A DNA stretch of 64,000 nucleotides from Mastigias papua (GCA_964019165.1 OZ025267.1:2213001-2277000); one strand, 5' to 3'. Shown: positions 40,001 through 51,942, counted from the stretch's first letter. Notes: generated by a model from the sequence alone, not told the origin. Made by a program: numbers and translations.

Positions 40001-42669
40001 TCAGGGATTTCCTGCACCTTCTCTCTATATTAGTTTGATAGTGAGAACTTCCACATCGAGAGATGCTGTAAGAATCAATAGAAACACTGACAACTGTACT
40101 TGAATTGAAAAATTCATGGCGTAGAATAAAGCTCCACACAATTTAATATCCATTGGTTTCCGTGGTGGTTTGCCTTTAAGTATTCACAGACTTGGTTATC
40201 CTATGTTCAATTGTGACGTACACACTGTTCAGATGTAACTATATGACTTCAATAGTGAACCAAAGCAGATTTCGTTCCAAAATTTATACGTTGTATGGAA
40301 AGAAGCACGTTCGTCAAAAAGCATTAGTCAAGAAATTCGTTACAAATACTTAGGGTCACACTTTTGCCAACTACTGCTGGAGTATGACGTTTTTGAACGG
40401 CAGAAAGAAAAAAACTACAACTACTTTGTCACATTTTTCCCGCCATGATTAAAATGTAAATCCATTAAAGTCATTTAGGTCTTTATTTTGTTAAAGAATC
40501 CTTGTGCAATAATAAATGTTGCTCATTGTTTTCGTAATTATAAGCAGTTTTTCTCACTTTTTACCTATTCCCATAGTAGAGTATTTTACCCCTTTAATGT
40601 CACCTGAGACTGACAACAGCTGACAACTTTGCTTATATCAACTCCTTCTGTAAGCTTGCATATTTACTGATTCATGATCTTTGGCCTGAAACAAGTTTTT
40701 GCCATTGATCTTTTTAAATGCTATGTGAACAGTGGTGTAGGGAAGTGTTCAGGAGGGACAAAGAAGGGCAAGCCTAAATAGATGGCCTGCCTGCCCAATT
40801 TTCTCAAAGTCGACAATGGAAAGTGTCAAGAACGGGAAGTAGTCTAGTGAGAAGCGAAGAATTTGCTGTATATATCTAGTATCTAGTGATGGTTGTTAGT
40901 GACAGAATGCTTGTAGGAGATGCAACTAACTTCGTGAGAGTTTTTTGCCTAAGTTAATCTGAAAATTGCTCCTTTAGCTCCCCCCCCCCTCTTACAGAAT
41001 CTTTGTGTTGGATAGTTTCTTTATACTGTGCCCATTCTTCTTTTTTATTGAAAGTTAGTAGCTATTTCACCATGGACATGATGTTAACAATTGCATTTCC
41101 TTTTTGTGGAAAGCCGCTCTGAAATTTGTGGTTAATGACCTATGAGTCAAAGCTGGCTTAGACATCAAGCCTTCCTTTGTGTGATTAGATAATTGCATGG
41201 AATTCGTTGAAAACTGCTCTGAAGCAGGGTCTTAGTAGAATTCTTTGAGGATCTTAGGGCTTTGAATCTTACTTCTGAAAATGCAAGTTAGCAGGCTTTA
41301 TTTTCAAGGTCATGAGCCTTTTCAATCCTTTGCTGATTGCTGCTGCCATTTTTGTGATATTTCCTGGGGGCATTCTAAGTGACATGACAGACAATAATGT
41401 TAGTTAATGTTATAAAGAGAAGATAAAATGAGCATGAATATTTGAGGAACCATCTCCAAAAATGGAAGGTGGGAAGAAGTGCTCTATCCATGTCTGGCTT
41501 CCAGAATGCTTAGTTCAGTGGCGTAGATCGAGCAGGGTCAGAGGGGGCAAAAACCTACCTGAAGAACTAGAATACTATTTTGTCACAAAATCTATCACTT
41601 GTTGGAAAAATTATGCACCCATAATTCTCTTCTAATTGCTAAATTTGGAAGGGATATATATTTTTAAAATTGAACAGCAAAACAGATGGATGATGCATAG
41701 ATTAATATATGAACTTAGCCAAAGTCCAATGGGAGAATTCTTGGAGGGAGTAAGAAATATAAATTTTCCAACAAAAGCTCAGTCTGTATAGTCTTAGTAT
41801 ATTTTGTCAGAAAATTTGTATTTCTTGCCCCTCCTTTGGAATATGAAGCCTTCTATGTATGCCTTTGGCTAAGTTGATAGTTTTCTGACGCTTGCTTCAT
41901 GAAACAATACACTGGTTTGACGGGAGATTGTTGGTCCCTTGAGTTCAGTTTAAAGCGAGGAGCTTTATTCCTTACCACACTGTTTAGATGTGGCCTAGCC
42001 TCATGAAGAGAATAGATTTGAGGCTTAATTAGTAACTGAAATTTCTTCAAATATAGAATGGTGATGGATACGTTATGGGAATGCTGTGCTGTATTTAACA
42101 GGACACGTTGCATTTATCCCAAATGGAATCAGATATTACTAAGTGCTTTTGTTAGTACTTTAGACCCCTAACTAAAAGATGCGACAGCCAATGAAATATT
42201 TGTTCAATCTCCGATCAGTTAGCCCTATCGCATTCTGTGGCCCTACTTTTAGAAGCGCACGACGAATGTTGAATGAAGATCCGAAGCTTTCGATATATTA
42301 GCGAAAGGGTTTCATTTAAAATTTGTTTACTCGTGTGGATAACTTTTCGATCTCACTATCCAACAGTTATCTAATAAATTCTGTAAGTAAATGCTGGATA
42401 AATCTTGGATCGATTAAACCAAATCTCAACTATGTAACTTATCTCCTTAGATTTGTGAAGAGATCCTTGGCCATTGTTTAGCACCGGACTGCCAAATGGG
42501 AGGCCTCGGCTGCGACAATATGACTGTTATCATTGTTTGCTTACTAAATGGTGGCACCTACGAGGATTTAGCAAAGAAGTGTGCGAAGCAAGCTGATTAT
42601 CCAATGAAGGAAAATGGATCCACGTCGCAAGATGATGATGAAGACGACAAGGACATGGATTTGACTTGA
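19924..42669 (+). CDS. ppm-2: PP2C-family Ser/Thr phosphatase (PPM-2 / Ptc2-3 type), eleven coding exons
   Basis: Exons: 19924-20026, 22044-22127, 24836-24901, 25139-25204, 28340-28413, 28832-28916, 30292-30348, 31842-31925, 33350-33415, 34734-34813 and 42451-42669. They join in frame to 327 aa, the usual size of a single-domain PP2C. This is an Mn/Mg-dependent phosphatase. Visible family residues: R33, E37-D38 (GWRINMEDQH), D59-G60-H61 (FDGHGG), NCGDSRAV at 133-140, D228 (LACDGIWDV) and D277 (GCDNMTVIIV), so the metal site looks complete. The start MGQTLSEPV gives Gly2, a myristoylation signal shared with C. elegans PPM-2 (T23F11.1), which it resembles along its whole length (for example EEQIVTA, APDCQMGGLGCDNMTV). 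An acidic tail (SQDDDEDDKDMD) ends it. Eight of ten introns are phase 1. Introns carry a Harbinger-like MITE, a twin-primed LINE and other repeats; the last is 7.6 kb. Targets cannot be told from sequence; in worms PPM-2 acts on DLK-1. Confidence 0.93.
24271..24688. mobile_element. Harbinger-like MITE with TAA duplication, 418 bases
   Basis: The left end agctagtgttgcacggtg and the inverted right end aactagtgttaaacggtg match at 15 of 18 positions. TAA lies at 24268-24270 and again at 24689-24691. The interior is rich in ttgcaac and ttgcgac words. It sits in intron 2 of the PP2C gene, 147 bases before exon 3. The two open frames of about 75 codons on opposite strands belong to it and are not genes. 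Confidence 0.8.
24969..25026. repeat. (GT)n microsatellite
   Basis: About 29 GT units filling much of the short third intron (24902-25138) of the PP2C gene. A long GT/UG tract so close to the splice sites may bind splicing factors; that is inference. Confidence 0.97.
26085..26240. repeat. Degenerate minisatellite
   Basis: Imperfect repeats around ccagtagttgaggttgtatt with a unit of roughly 20-70 bases. On the minus strand it would read as Thr/Ser/Asn-rich. Related words (ttactagtagctgc) resume right of the LINE at about 27912, so the LINE seems to have landed in it. Confidence 0.6.
26421..26603. repeat. Left arm of a 183-base perfect inverted repeat
   Basis: Reading base by base, it is the exact reverse complement of 27726-27908, including a 10-base homopolymer run. 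The arms are separated by 1122 bases. Flanking bases differ at once on both sides. Confidence 0.93.
26604..27742 (+). pseudogene. C-terminal part of a non-LTR (LINE) reverse transcriptase ORF
   Basis: About 380 codons open to a TGA at 27740-27742, with no start of its own. Motifs after the RT catalytic core are clear: LNEDLETVKLWAWQWKMHFN, EHKHLGVILDSKLDF, YVRPHLDYGDIIY and TNRFANTYFQNTFMEWNKLD. Near the end, CGKEKEDNEHFLLHCPLY is the Cys-His cluster common at the C-terminus of CR1/jockey/I-like LINEs. The catalytic YADD box, the endonuclease and ORF1 are absent because the copy is 5' truncated, so it cannot transpose by itself. It has no stops or frameshifts, so it is young. The last codons fall in the right inverted arm. 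Confidence 0.9.
27726..27908. repeat. Right arm of the 183-base perfect inverted repeat
   Basis: Exact reverse complement of 26421-26603. It covers the last five codons and stop of the LINE ORF and the first part of its 3' UTR. Confidence 0.93.
30890..31460. repeat. Diverged tandem duplication inside a PP2C intron
   Basis: Unit 1 (about 30890-31200) and unit 2 (about 31201-31460) share, in order, cccttagcattgtacaca, ttactcatttgcttcatgc, gaggagatgc, tagctgttct/ctactgttcc, aaatgtc, and tagtcatggttcagc. Each starts after a run of C; unit 2 also has a run of 11-12 G. It lies in intron 7 (30349-31841). Confidence 0.75.
31571..31607. repeat. Short tandem repeat (aacaacag)n
   Basis: Four to five copies of an 8-base unit with small changes, in intron 7 of the PP2C gene. 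Confidence 0.85.
32966..33055 (+). pseudogene. Remnant of a second LINE reverse transcriptase C-terminus
   Basis: Reads FSFRAAKAWNDLSAAGKL, then PFSLNTFKQCI and a stop. This is the usual end of many LINE RT proteins (RAAKxWNxLP...SLxxFKxxL). About 30 codons are readable; upstream the frame is broken. It is unrelated to the LINE at 26281-27908 at sequence level. It lies in PP2C intron 8. Confidence 0.7.
33519..33898. mobile_element. TA-target MITE with CAGTAACAGCCCGC-like ends, 380 bases
   Basis: TA at 33517-33518 and 33899-33900. The left end CAGGAATAGTCCGCGTATAA and the inverted right end CAGTAACAGCCCGCAAATAA match at 14 of 20 positions. There is no coding potential. This is a separate family from the CACGC elements, in intron 9 of the PP2C gene. 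Confidence 0.72.
35018..35607. mobile_element. Diverged MITE of the CACG family, about 590 bases
   Basis: The left end tatgcttcttagtaaggaacc follows a TA, and the right end ggttccttgttaaaaaaacgtg is followed by TA. The interior (ccttagtagttctttgattt, cacttgctgcaaggattacac) is shared with the copy at 47479-48083. An insert near 35085-35285 with a poly(C) run and (CA)n at 35205-35234 accounts for part of the length. It lies in the last PP2C intron. Confidence 0.6.
37381..37474. repeat. Degenerate tandem repeat (ttgatttgctt)n
   Basis: Eight to nine units of ttgatttgct with variants ttgatttact and ttgatttgcc. The lysine/glutamine-rich frame on the minus strand is due to it. Confidence 0.85.
37780..38030. 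repeat. Dispersed repeat, partner of 11040-11275
   Basis: Shares ordered phrases with 11040-11275 (see there). The right edge ttcttatttgcgagttta resembles the right end of the MITE at 33519-33898, so the pair may be decayed members of that group. Confidence 0.45.
39212..39474 (+). mobile_element. Internally deleted CACGC-family MITE, 263 bases
   Basis: The left end acacacttttctataagaat is preceded by TA, and the right end ctataaaatggaaagcgtg is followed by TA. The interior follows the right half of the 10574-11002 copy (agtcttaagttatgg, gaatttcaatgttt, aaaataaggaacttttgga). It lies in the last PP2C intron. Confidence 0.7.
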
Positions 42670-43994
42670 TCTGTTTAAATGATTCTGCTACACTTCGACT
42701 GAAGAATATGTAAATATCTCATAGGGGCATTGTGCTATTTGTTTATTTATTGTTTCTTGCGATGTTATGGAGTTACACCACAGTACATTTGAGTTGAATG
42801 CAAAAGTTGGAAAGCATCAGATGTGAAAGTAGAATTTTCTTGGCACAAGTCGTCTCACCGTTTAATTGTCAACTAAAATCCTGGAAGCAGTAGATTTGAT
42901 GGAAAGCTCTTGTTTTCAATAGAAGGCATGTTTTGCCTTTTTTCTATATTGCTACTTTATTTTTCTGTCTTTGATAAAGACGATTGAATTTGAGAGTATT
43001 TGAGAGTATTTGGATGGCAGGCATTTGAATAAGTAATGATGAAACCATAAATGATCTGAACGAGACTTATACTATTGTTTTGTGCAGTTGTCTTCCCGTC
43101 TTGTACAGAACAGAGACTGCCTTTCGTAAGAATTTCAGATAGAAGAGTATTGCACCATTCGGCGTATCATTAATCAGAGGTACAAATCATTGCTTAGTGC
43201 CTCCCTTTTCGCTTGCTAGTTATAACCGCATAATTTGGGGCCCTTGGCGAAAACAGTCAGGAGCACACCCGTGAGGAGAATTGGTGTTCCGGACTACTTT
43301 TCTAAATTGTGGCACACGAGACTTATCCAGAAACAAAAATATGGGGCAGCAGAATTTAGCTTTCCTCGCATTTGCTATAGTTTTGAATGCTGCGTCGACA
43401 AACATTCTGATCGGACCCCGCCTATGTAATCACTCTCTTTCTGGATGTTTCTGAAGAACAAACTTCCCTTAGCAGTGGATGGTATTGATATTAAGAAATG
43501 GATTGAAAGTTAAGTACTCATTCAAGTATAGTTACCTAATTCAAGAATTCAGTTTCAGGGTTGAATAGCTCATGCAACTAGGGTTCAATTAGACTTGGTC
43601 ATCATTCCCATATATGTCGGGAATAGGTATTCCTGATCGTTGTCATTAGAGTGTAAAAGAAGCCCCGCCGTAGTCCACCTCCACCAATATGGCATTGGAG
43701 ATTTACTTAAACTGAATGCGTGCTTTTGATTTTCTAAGAAAGCTGGTGGAAGAATTAGAAATTTTGAAAGTAAATTGCTCCTGTCAGCCATGGAATATTG
43801 GTGAGTTAAGTTGAGATGATAAGGATGTTGCTGTCAGAAACTTGTTTTCTTTCACATGTTTTTTGAGACATTGTTCATTGACATGGAAATTGCTTTTCAG
43901 TGCAGTGGTATCTTTCTATTTTGATCAATTTGATCTCAGATTTCCATCGCTGGATACTTCTTCTTTCATAAGAATGCCTTCTTTTTCGCTGAGC

Positions 43995-44230
43995 ATTTAG
44001 TGGAAACAGTTTTTAAGAAACTTAGTACTAGACAGCCTAAAACATAAGAAATTTTAGAACTACAGGGAGAGAGAGTTAAGAAACTTTAGAAATTTCTGTT
44101 CCATCTTTCACAGTATCGGAAACACGTTTTCCTCCGCGGATCAATAAGCGCCCATTAGAATACTGTGGCCAGAAAATAAGAAATTTTACTATTAGGCCTT
44201 GAGCTAGGTTTCTTATCAAGAAAACGTGTA
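43995..44230. repeat. MITE-like repeat, inverted partner of 47850-48083
   Basis: Phrases ttaagaaac, actagacagc, gagagttaagaaacttt, ttcacagt-tcggaaacac and tttcctcc occur in the same order in the reverse complement of 47850-48083. The right end gtttcttatcaagaaaacgtg then TA marks it as a CACG-family end. Confidence 0.6.
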
Positions 44231-44249
44231 TTCTTAAAATATTTTTATT

Positions 44250-44580
44250 TTTTATTTTGAATCGATGAATATTTATAAATTATCCTTTAATTTGAGCAAT
44301 TTTTGAGCATTAACATTCATATAGACTATATTTTTATACCAAAAAGTGTGCAACGGACGCTCCTCGAAGAGTTGCTAAGTCTTCATCATAGCATAATAAC
44401 TTCCAGGCTGGAGAGGTGAAACTTGCACTTATTTGCTTTCTAAAATAGCCAAAAGTCCAAACTTTGATGAAGCTTGAGTCTTATATTATTTATAAACTAT
44501 CATTACATGTCTGCGATTTTCAGCCTTGATATTCTTAAACTCTATTTTTTAAAAAAAGGTGTGTACCTGCTACATACGTA
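44250..44580. repeat. Dispersed repeat, partner of 62935-63225
   Basis: Shares tatagact-tattt, a run like caaaaagtgtgcaac, gacgctcctcgaagagttgc, taagtc, catcata and ggtgaaact with 62935-63225 in the same order and orientation. It is probably a MITE with ends of the ttcttataaaaa type; borders are not sharp. Confidence 0.55.
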
Positions 44581-47478
44581 TTTTTAATAGGAGGGGCAGT
44601 TCCAGTGCCACTATGAACGATCTAAAAATTGCAAAGGTTGTATTATCAACTCATGAATAATAATTGAGGCCCCCTTCTTGTGTCAATGTGGGGTTGGTCG
44701 TGGGCGCCAAGGAACTAATGTTCAGGGAGACTCCAATTATTAGCTTCAGAATCATTTCACGCACTTCTCCTGCCTATCTTTAGGGGTAAATCTTAGCATT
44801 GTCTTCCTTATCTACGGCTTCTTTTATCTTCAGTCCGTTACTAAAAAGACATGTTGTTCAATTCAGAATCTTTTGCACTAGAACAATTAAACTTACAATG
44901 GGAGAGGAACTTACTAGTATTGGGCGCATTCCAGTCGACGTAATAAGGTTGACGTTCTTAATATCAATAGTTGCGCAGTACTGCGCGTGCGAACGCAGAT
45001 CTACATGCATCACTAATTAACTATGTACAATAGATGCATGCTGTATGTTGAAATCGGCCTGCAATTACGTCTGCATGGACATTGTCTTGCGAAATTTAGT
45101 GACTCTTCTCCTGCGCAGCTTTTTCCGTATACGTAACACAGGCCATTTGCAACAGGCATATGTTATCCCCATATTATTAACCTGCGTAATAGATACTTGC
45201 ATGCAATAAAAAGAGCTAGTTCAACACACCTGCTTTATTGCTGCTTAACCATCCAAAGTAATTTGGCACTACAGCTGTCACGGTGGTACTTCTGCATTCC
45301 ATCGCAGTTATTGCAGTTACGTGAAAATGCTATCAGTACCTGACAAGCAAATTATCCTCCAATGAAACGATATTTTCGTGTACTAGCCATCAGCCTTTTC
45401 TGCACTGACATGCAACAAACTTTGTACTTGGCATACAGGTCTGTGGACTGGACTAGAGTGCTTGCGTACACGAATTCTGGCCTTCCCATGAGAAATAGGA
45501 CTTCTTTGTAGCATTTGAGAACTCTGTCACCTCTATGGATAAAACCTGGCTGCTTTGTACAAAACGTTTTGAGTATTTGCGCGAAAACACTTGCGTTGGA
45601 CTTGAACAGAAGCAAAGCTGAATGAATTTAGTACAATACCAGAATGTTGACCAACTCTTATAGACAGTTTTACCCTATCTGTTCTGGTTGCAGTTAAGTG
45701 ACTACCATATGCTCCCTAATGGATGCATAGTTTGAACTGAGAACCATCCCTACATGATTTACTAAAACGCAATCAATGTCTTCTTCAGAAGAATGTTTTT
45801 CCTTAAAAATGAGTTTGTTGAAACGATGGGGAGAATAGGAGAGAGACTCAGCGCGGATCTTGTACCATCAGAAAAGTAATGAAGGCGCAATTAGAGACGT
45901 TTTAATGACTTTCAAGTTTTTCTTCAAGCATTTAGTCCAAGGTTGGAAGCTTCCATGGCTTTTTAATTTGTGACTAGTTTATCTTCATAGTTTTTTGATA
46001 TGCAAAATAATACCTATATTTATGACATCATTGATCTTTGAAGGAGAACAGATAACTAACGCTAGCTGGATTTTCTCCCACTTATTCCAAGTCGAACATA
46101 AGCAAAGACCTTAGGAAGCCGATATAAGGGAATTAATCCGAAATCTTTCCAACAGCAAGAACGTGTCAAATGTCTTACTCATACTTAGATAATATTATGA
46201 CATGTAAATCTATTAACTCCTTTCATTAACTTCAACTAAACTCTATAATATAAAGGCTTGTATGCTGGAAGATAATCCAATAAGCATTAAAATCGGATAG
46301 ATTTATAGAAATTAAATTAAACCCGAAACATGTTATAAAAGAGGGAAAATGATCTTTAGTGAATCATGAAAACATTCGTCAATGTCACTGCTTTTAAGCC
46401 TTAGTACGTCTATACCATCATTTACTTTTACTACTACCGTATAAATTGTTGATAGCATGCAAACGTAAAGAAATAAAATGTTTTTGTTTGTCATTGCCCT
46501 CATTATAAATGTTTAGTGGAATAGCTAAGGATTTTAAACTTCTGTTAGTAAATCCTGAAATCCTGCACGTTTCACTAAGATATCTTGCACTAATCTCTTA
46601 TATATGAAAGGGTCATTTTCTCTTTCAGTTTGTCTTCTAATTGACTACCGGACCGTGGAGTAAGCTGCCCCTGTGCATTTTGCAAACAACGAGTCATTGT
46701 TTACACACTTTGATTTTTGTATGAGTCACCACTACTGTTGTTCCACTCACTCATGACTAACCAACCTTAAAGTAGTGTTTGTTTTGAAATTTCTTGTAAG
46801 AAATCTTGGCTTTCCAACGGAAACGTAAATTGGCCTCACGAATAAGAGGCAATGTCCTGATATCATCAGACTTTATTATCAATTTTCCGCGTGGGCAAAG
46901 CCAACATGAATAGCAGATTTCTTAATGGCTACTAGTCGCAACATCCGTGTGAGAAATCGAATTTGTTGTCAAAGTACTGGTAGAGTTGACCAGTAAATGG
47001 GGGCGTATGTCCGATCAAGCTAAGTTCACACTGTTTGCTGTAGGAATTGTTTAATATCAAAATAGTCTACAATGTTTTTGCTTCCATATCTATTGTTAAA
47101 TGAGTCCTTTGAAATAATTGCATCCGCAGTTTTGCAGATGTTAAAACATTTGATATATAAGGTTAGTCATAGAGTAAACAGAGATTAACACCTCCTCAGC
47201 CTGAGATTGAACTCCTCGTTCAATTTTACAGTTCGAAAATATTGCAAAACACCATGAGAGAGATAGTAATATACAATTCACATTAATGTTGGGAGATTAG
47301 AAAGAAAATCGGCTGAGATCAGATGAGATGAGACGAGATAAGATGAGGGATCTAAATAGGCCGCTTTAGGTGTACGTTGATACGAACTGCCTTCTGCCTT
47401 CTTGCAGGAAATCTGGTTTCAAAGCTCAAATTATGTAACTTGAGTTACGACTTTCAAACAAGGGACCGATGTTAAATA

Positions 47479-48083
47479 CACATAACTTTTTTTATAAGGA
47501 ATCTAGCACAAGACCAAATTCAAGCTGCTCCCTATCTTTGGACCTCTTGATCACACGTTAGTGCCAAAAGTTCCTTAGTAGTTCCTTAATTTCAGCTGCA
47601 CGTTTAGTGCTATAGACACTTTAAATGTTCAGTGTTAAGACAGGGCACTATAGACACAAGTTTCAATGAGAACATACCTATGAAACACTTGTTACAAGGA
47701 TTACACACAGTTCATGTGTTTGCAGCGATGAGAATACATGTTTTTTATCAGAAACCTAGGTCAAGGCCTAGTAGTACAACTTTCTTAATTTCTGGCCACA
47801 TGTTAGTTCTAAAAGTTTCCTAATAGCTTCTTAGCTTACTAAAAAAATAGTATTGAAACGAAAGCAAAACGTAAATACACTGTCTTTTGCAGTGCCCATA
47901 AGGCTTAATGGCGTTTAAGCACATAAAACATACTGTAGACCCGAGGACACTTCTAAATCGGTGGAGGAAAAACATGTTTCCGAAACTGTGAAATATGGCA
48001 CGGAATTTCCAAAGTTTCTTAACTCTTTCCTTGTAGTTTTAAATGTTTCTTAAGTGTTCTGCTGTCTAGTGCAAAAAAGCGTG
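47479..48083. mobile_element. Composite CACG-family MITE
   Basis: After TA (47477-47478) it starts cacataactttttttataag, and it ends gtgcaaaaaagcgtg followed by TA (48084-48085). The left half resembles 35018-35607. From about 47740 a second left end (atgttttttatcagaaacct) starts and runs into a segment that is inverted relative to 43995-44230. It may be two elements joined. Confidence 0.6.
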
Positions 48084-49021
48084 TATTTGAAATTAAAAAG
48101 TTCCCTAGGGACTTTGTCACTAGTAGCAAGCAAGCTCTTTATAAAGTGGTTCCACGTGAACAGCGCGTTTGTCATCAAGTTTTTTAAAAGGAAATGGTTT
48201 GGCATTCATTTTTATTCTGCTTATCTACTTGTGTGGCAGTAAACAGTTTGAAGGATTTAATAATCTTCGAAAATTGCAAAGTCAATAAATAAATGGTAGC
48301 GCCTCCTGCTCTGAGTTCCACCTGGAAACTAAGGCCTAACAAGAGAAATTCTTGTTTGCAGGAATACGAGCACGTAGCTACAAATTACAGAGCTAAACGT
48401 GCTTGGTTTCAAGAAATCTGAAGATGCAAAATAAATTGGTTATTGTGAAGAGGCTAGCCAAAGTTATTCAGCAGCAAAACAAGTTTTGTTCTGGGCTAAT
48501 TAAGTCGCAAATGAATGACAATTGAATATAAAAATAGCCACAAAATCGCACAGAGACACTGGCAAGGTTAATTGTAAACCGATTGTATAGCTTGTTGTCT
48601 GCGTTGACAAATGCTAAAGAGTGAAATTCAAAGAACAAAGTTGTGCATGTGATTGTCACTTAGTAGATGCAAAAAGAGTAAATAAACAGCTTCCCTAGCA
48701 AAGTAAACAATTCTGACAAATATAGTAAACATCTTAAAAGCATTTATTTCTATTACTAATGCATGGAATTTGTAAGGGAAATTTCACCGATCATTTACAT
48801 ATGGAAGATTGTAACCAGTAACCATGGCGAATCAATGACGAAGAAATGTTTATCGACATTAATGAGAATTTCACTCAATATTAATGATTTACTAGAGTTA
48901 AGATTCCCGATTCGATAAGCCTGCATCATGAAATTTTCATGTTAAGAGCCAAAATCTACAAGCAGCCTAAAGGATATTTCAACCTGCTGCGTATTTATGC
49001 TCTTTCTTGGTTTGTTGTATA

Positions 49022-49396
49022 AACGTTAGTTCGTAAGGAACCACTTTATGAGGACACTACATTCAGAAAGTCAACAAATTTTATGAGCTTTTACTAGTTG
49101 ATTCAAAATTCCAAAAGAAGCTTCCAATGTCGAAAATTTTGTCACTGCAAGCAATCAAGAAATATGATGTTAAATTCATATAATCCGTATATCATGGCTC
49201 ATATGGGGGCTTCCGTTGAAACTTGCAGTGCCCATAGTACCCTCTTACTACAGATTACTTACAATGTCTTTAACACTAGAGTCATAGCTAGAATTAAAGA
49301 ACTATCAAGGAACTTTTAATTCTAAAATGCGGCCAAAAGAGATCCAACAATAAGGAACTTTTAAAGCTAGCCTTGTGTCTTATAAAGGGAAGTGTG
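49022..49396 (+). mobile_element. Diverged CACGC-family MITE, about 375 bases
   Basis: Follows the 10574-11002 copy in order (taaggaaccactttatgagg, attcagaaagtcaa, aaaattcc, cactgcaagcaatcaa, aaggaacttttaattct, aataaggaactttt) and ends cttataaagggaagtgtg before TA. Ends are worn, so borders are approximate. Confidence 0.65.
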
Positions 49397-51942
49397 TACC
49401 AGGGGAAAATTTTAATCCTCAAAATTTCTTGAGTGGCTTCTTATCCAAAATGAGGGCTGAGTCAGGGCCTAAATTAAGTGCAAATCAGATTCACTTTATG
49501 GAATTGATTGATTGCTTTCCTTACTATAGGCCCTGAACAGGGACGTAGCGACTGGGGGTGTGGGAGTGAGTGACACCCCACCCTATGTGACCATGGGAAG
49601 ACTCAAGTAAGATTAGTTCCTTACATCGTTAAACCCAGCTACTTTTCGAAGAACTGAAGGCTGCACACCCCCAACCGATCAATTCTCGTGCGCCCCTGGC
49701 TCTGGAGCACTCATGAAAAGCAATGCTGCAAAACAAACAACTAACAGGAATTCTCTCTGGATGTTTTTGATATGTTTAATCCATGACATACTTCAAGGCC
49801 AAAACTAAGTGCAAATCTTGCTCACTTTTTGGAGATGTAAATCGAAGCTGTTGGTAAATTGGGCCTATCCATTTATTGAAGTGAGCGGATCACTAAAACT
49901 AACACAATCAGCAGTGTGCTAATGATATCAATATTAAGTAACTCCGAGAGTACTTCAAGGTTTGCTGTTCTACCTCTTATGTAGCTGTTGTATTTATATA
50001 TTTTTTTAACTTCATAGCAAAAATAAATACACTACAGCCAAATTGTAACTCCCTAAGAAAACAAGGTGTGGGTACTAGTTTTGCTTAATAAGTACCATTA
50101 CATCACAACATCAAAACATTATCGCGTTTTTTCATAGTGGTTTATAATAAACCACTACTCGACTGCTCAACTTGTTTAGAAAGTTCAGCACTAAATTTTT
50201 CAGGCCTGAGAATGTTAATAACTCATAATATACCTGAAAACTCCAATATTCAGGCAATGCAATCATCGTTCGTGCGGTACCCGCCTATATATTAGAATGT
50301 TATGGTTATGTGTAGCTCTGCAGTGTTAGGGAATTCAGCTATTGTTGGCAAGAAAATCCTAAGAAAGTTTCTGTACTGAAGTCATGAAAACGCCAAGAAA
50401 GGTTAAGTAGCTACTGGGCGAAAAAAAATTTCTTGCAAAAAACGCATACAAGAAATTCCTCATGTGAAATATATTATCGTAGTAGGATTGCACTGAAGGA
50501 AGCGGCGAGCATTTTGTCTAGTCAATATATAAGAATTGAATCTAGCATCATAAGGTTAATAATTTCAAAGCTGATTCAAAAGGGCTAATAATTCATCCTT
50601 GTTATAAATCAAATTAATCCCGAACATGTCACAGCACATGTCTGCTTGTGATCAGCTTACTCTACAATACACCACAATAAAGCTTTTCATTTGGTTAAGG
50701 CCAAATATCGGACTCAACATCAATACAACTGTATGAGCATGGTCTTCTTTTCTTTTCGCTTAGTCAGAGCTCTACGAAGTTCATGTTTGTTCCATGAGAA
50801 TGCTTTTTTCGCCCAGAATTGAAAACTTACCTAGCTTTTCCATTATTTCAGTACTTCTGTATATGTATATATACGACATGAAAATCGTTGACTTTTTAGA
50901 TGCTAAGGTAGCCTAGTTTCCTTAACACTTACAGTATTACATAGTTAACATAAGACATCTATACAAATTAAAAAGGCAATGACTGTCTTGTGGGGATATT
51001 GGAACTTTAAAGGTATATGACTTATCAGCATTCTTAGGTCTCAAAAATCCAGTACTGACCTATCATAACTTTTTGGTCAGTCAAGCACTCTTATCAACCA
51101 CTTTCTTATAAAAAAAACGTCTATTCCTAGCTTTAGAATCTGTAGCATTCCTTTGGTAATAGAAGATGAGCAATTTGAATAGAAGATGAGCAATTTGAAG
51201 CTAATAATATTTTATTTGAAATAACCGTTTTGCTCTAAATTTGGCATAATTCTCGTGTTGACCTCCCTCGATAAAGATGATCGCTATGTTTAGAAATATT
51301 TCATTAGTTTTTGTGTAATCTACGATGTTAACCCCCACGCTCAAATTGTTTCCTCCGATATGTTTTACAAAACACGCCTGACATTTGAAGTGGTATCTCT
51401 CTGTATTGCAAATAAAGCACGAAAATAGCGATGACTACCTAATCTTGGAGGATTTTATCAACATTCTATAGAAGCAATCTTTACCATAAGCGTTATTTGT
51501 AATAATAGATATGTCCAGGCTAGACAAATGGCTGTACAACTTTGAAGGCAATGTTTCTCGTTTTGTCGCTTAGTGAGAGAGTACCAGTATGAACGACCAC
51601 GTTTTTTGCTTACAAGGGACTGTTTGTGAGGTACCTATGTAACTTACATTATAAGGCCAAAAGATTTAGGAACTTGTGCTCTATTAGAAGCGAAATCCGA
51701 CTATGGAACCATTTAAGTGTGGGCATCTTTTCACTGCAAAGTGTTTTGATTTGGCTCGCAGAGAGATTTTCGGTGAGATTTTAGTATCCTGTCTTGCCAC
51801 TTAACACTTATACAATGTTTTCTTGCTCCTCCGTGCTAAGTACATAACTCTACATGTGCAGTTGAATTAAGGAATTGTCAATAACATTTAATGCAACAAT
51901 GTGGTCAAAAGAAGTCCAGAAATAAGAAAATTTTGGAACTAA

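Larger units (their letters stand above)
34814..42450 (+). other. Last intron of the PP2C gene, 7.6 kb
   Basis: More than five times the median intron of the gene. It contains two CACG-family MITEs (35018-35607, 39212-39474), a dispersed repeat at 37780-38030 and a ttgattt-rich tract. I looked for an extra exon with PP2C sequence and found none; exon 10 joins exon 11 in phase 0 with continuous family sequence (LAPEQ/ICEEIL). Confidence 0.75.

Noticed and set aside
41515..41560. cagtggcgtagatcgagcag, resembling a hAT end
   Set aside because: Only one end is visible; the same holds for a similar phrase at about 40734.
49549..49710. Possible hAT-like element starting cagggacgtagcgactgggg
   Set aside because: The presumed right end (cgcccctggctctg) does not pair with the left end and no duplication flanks it.
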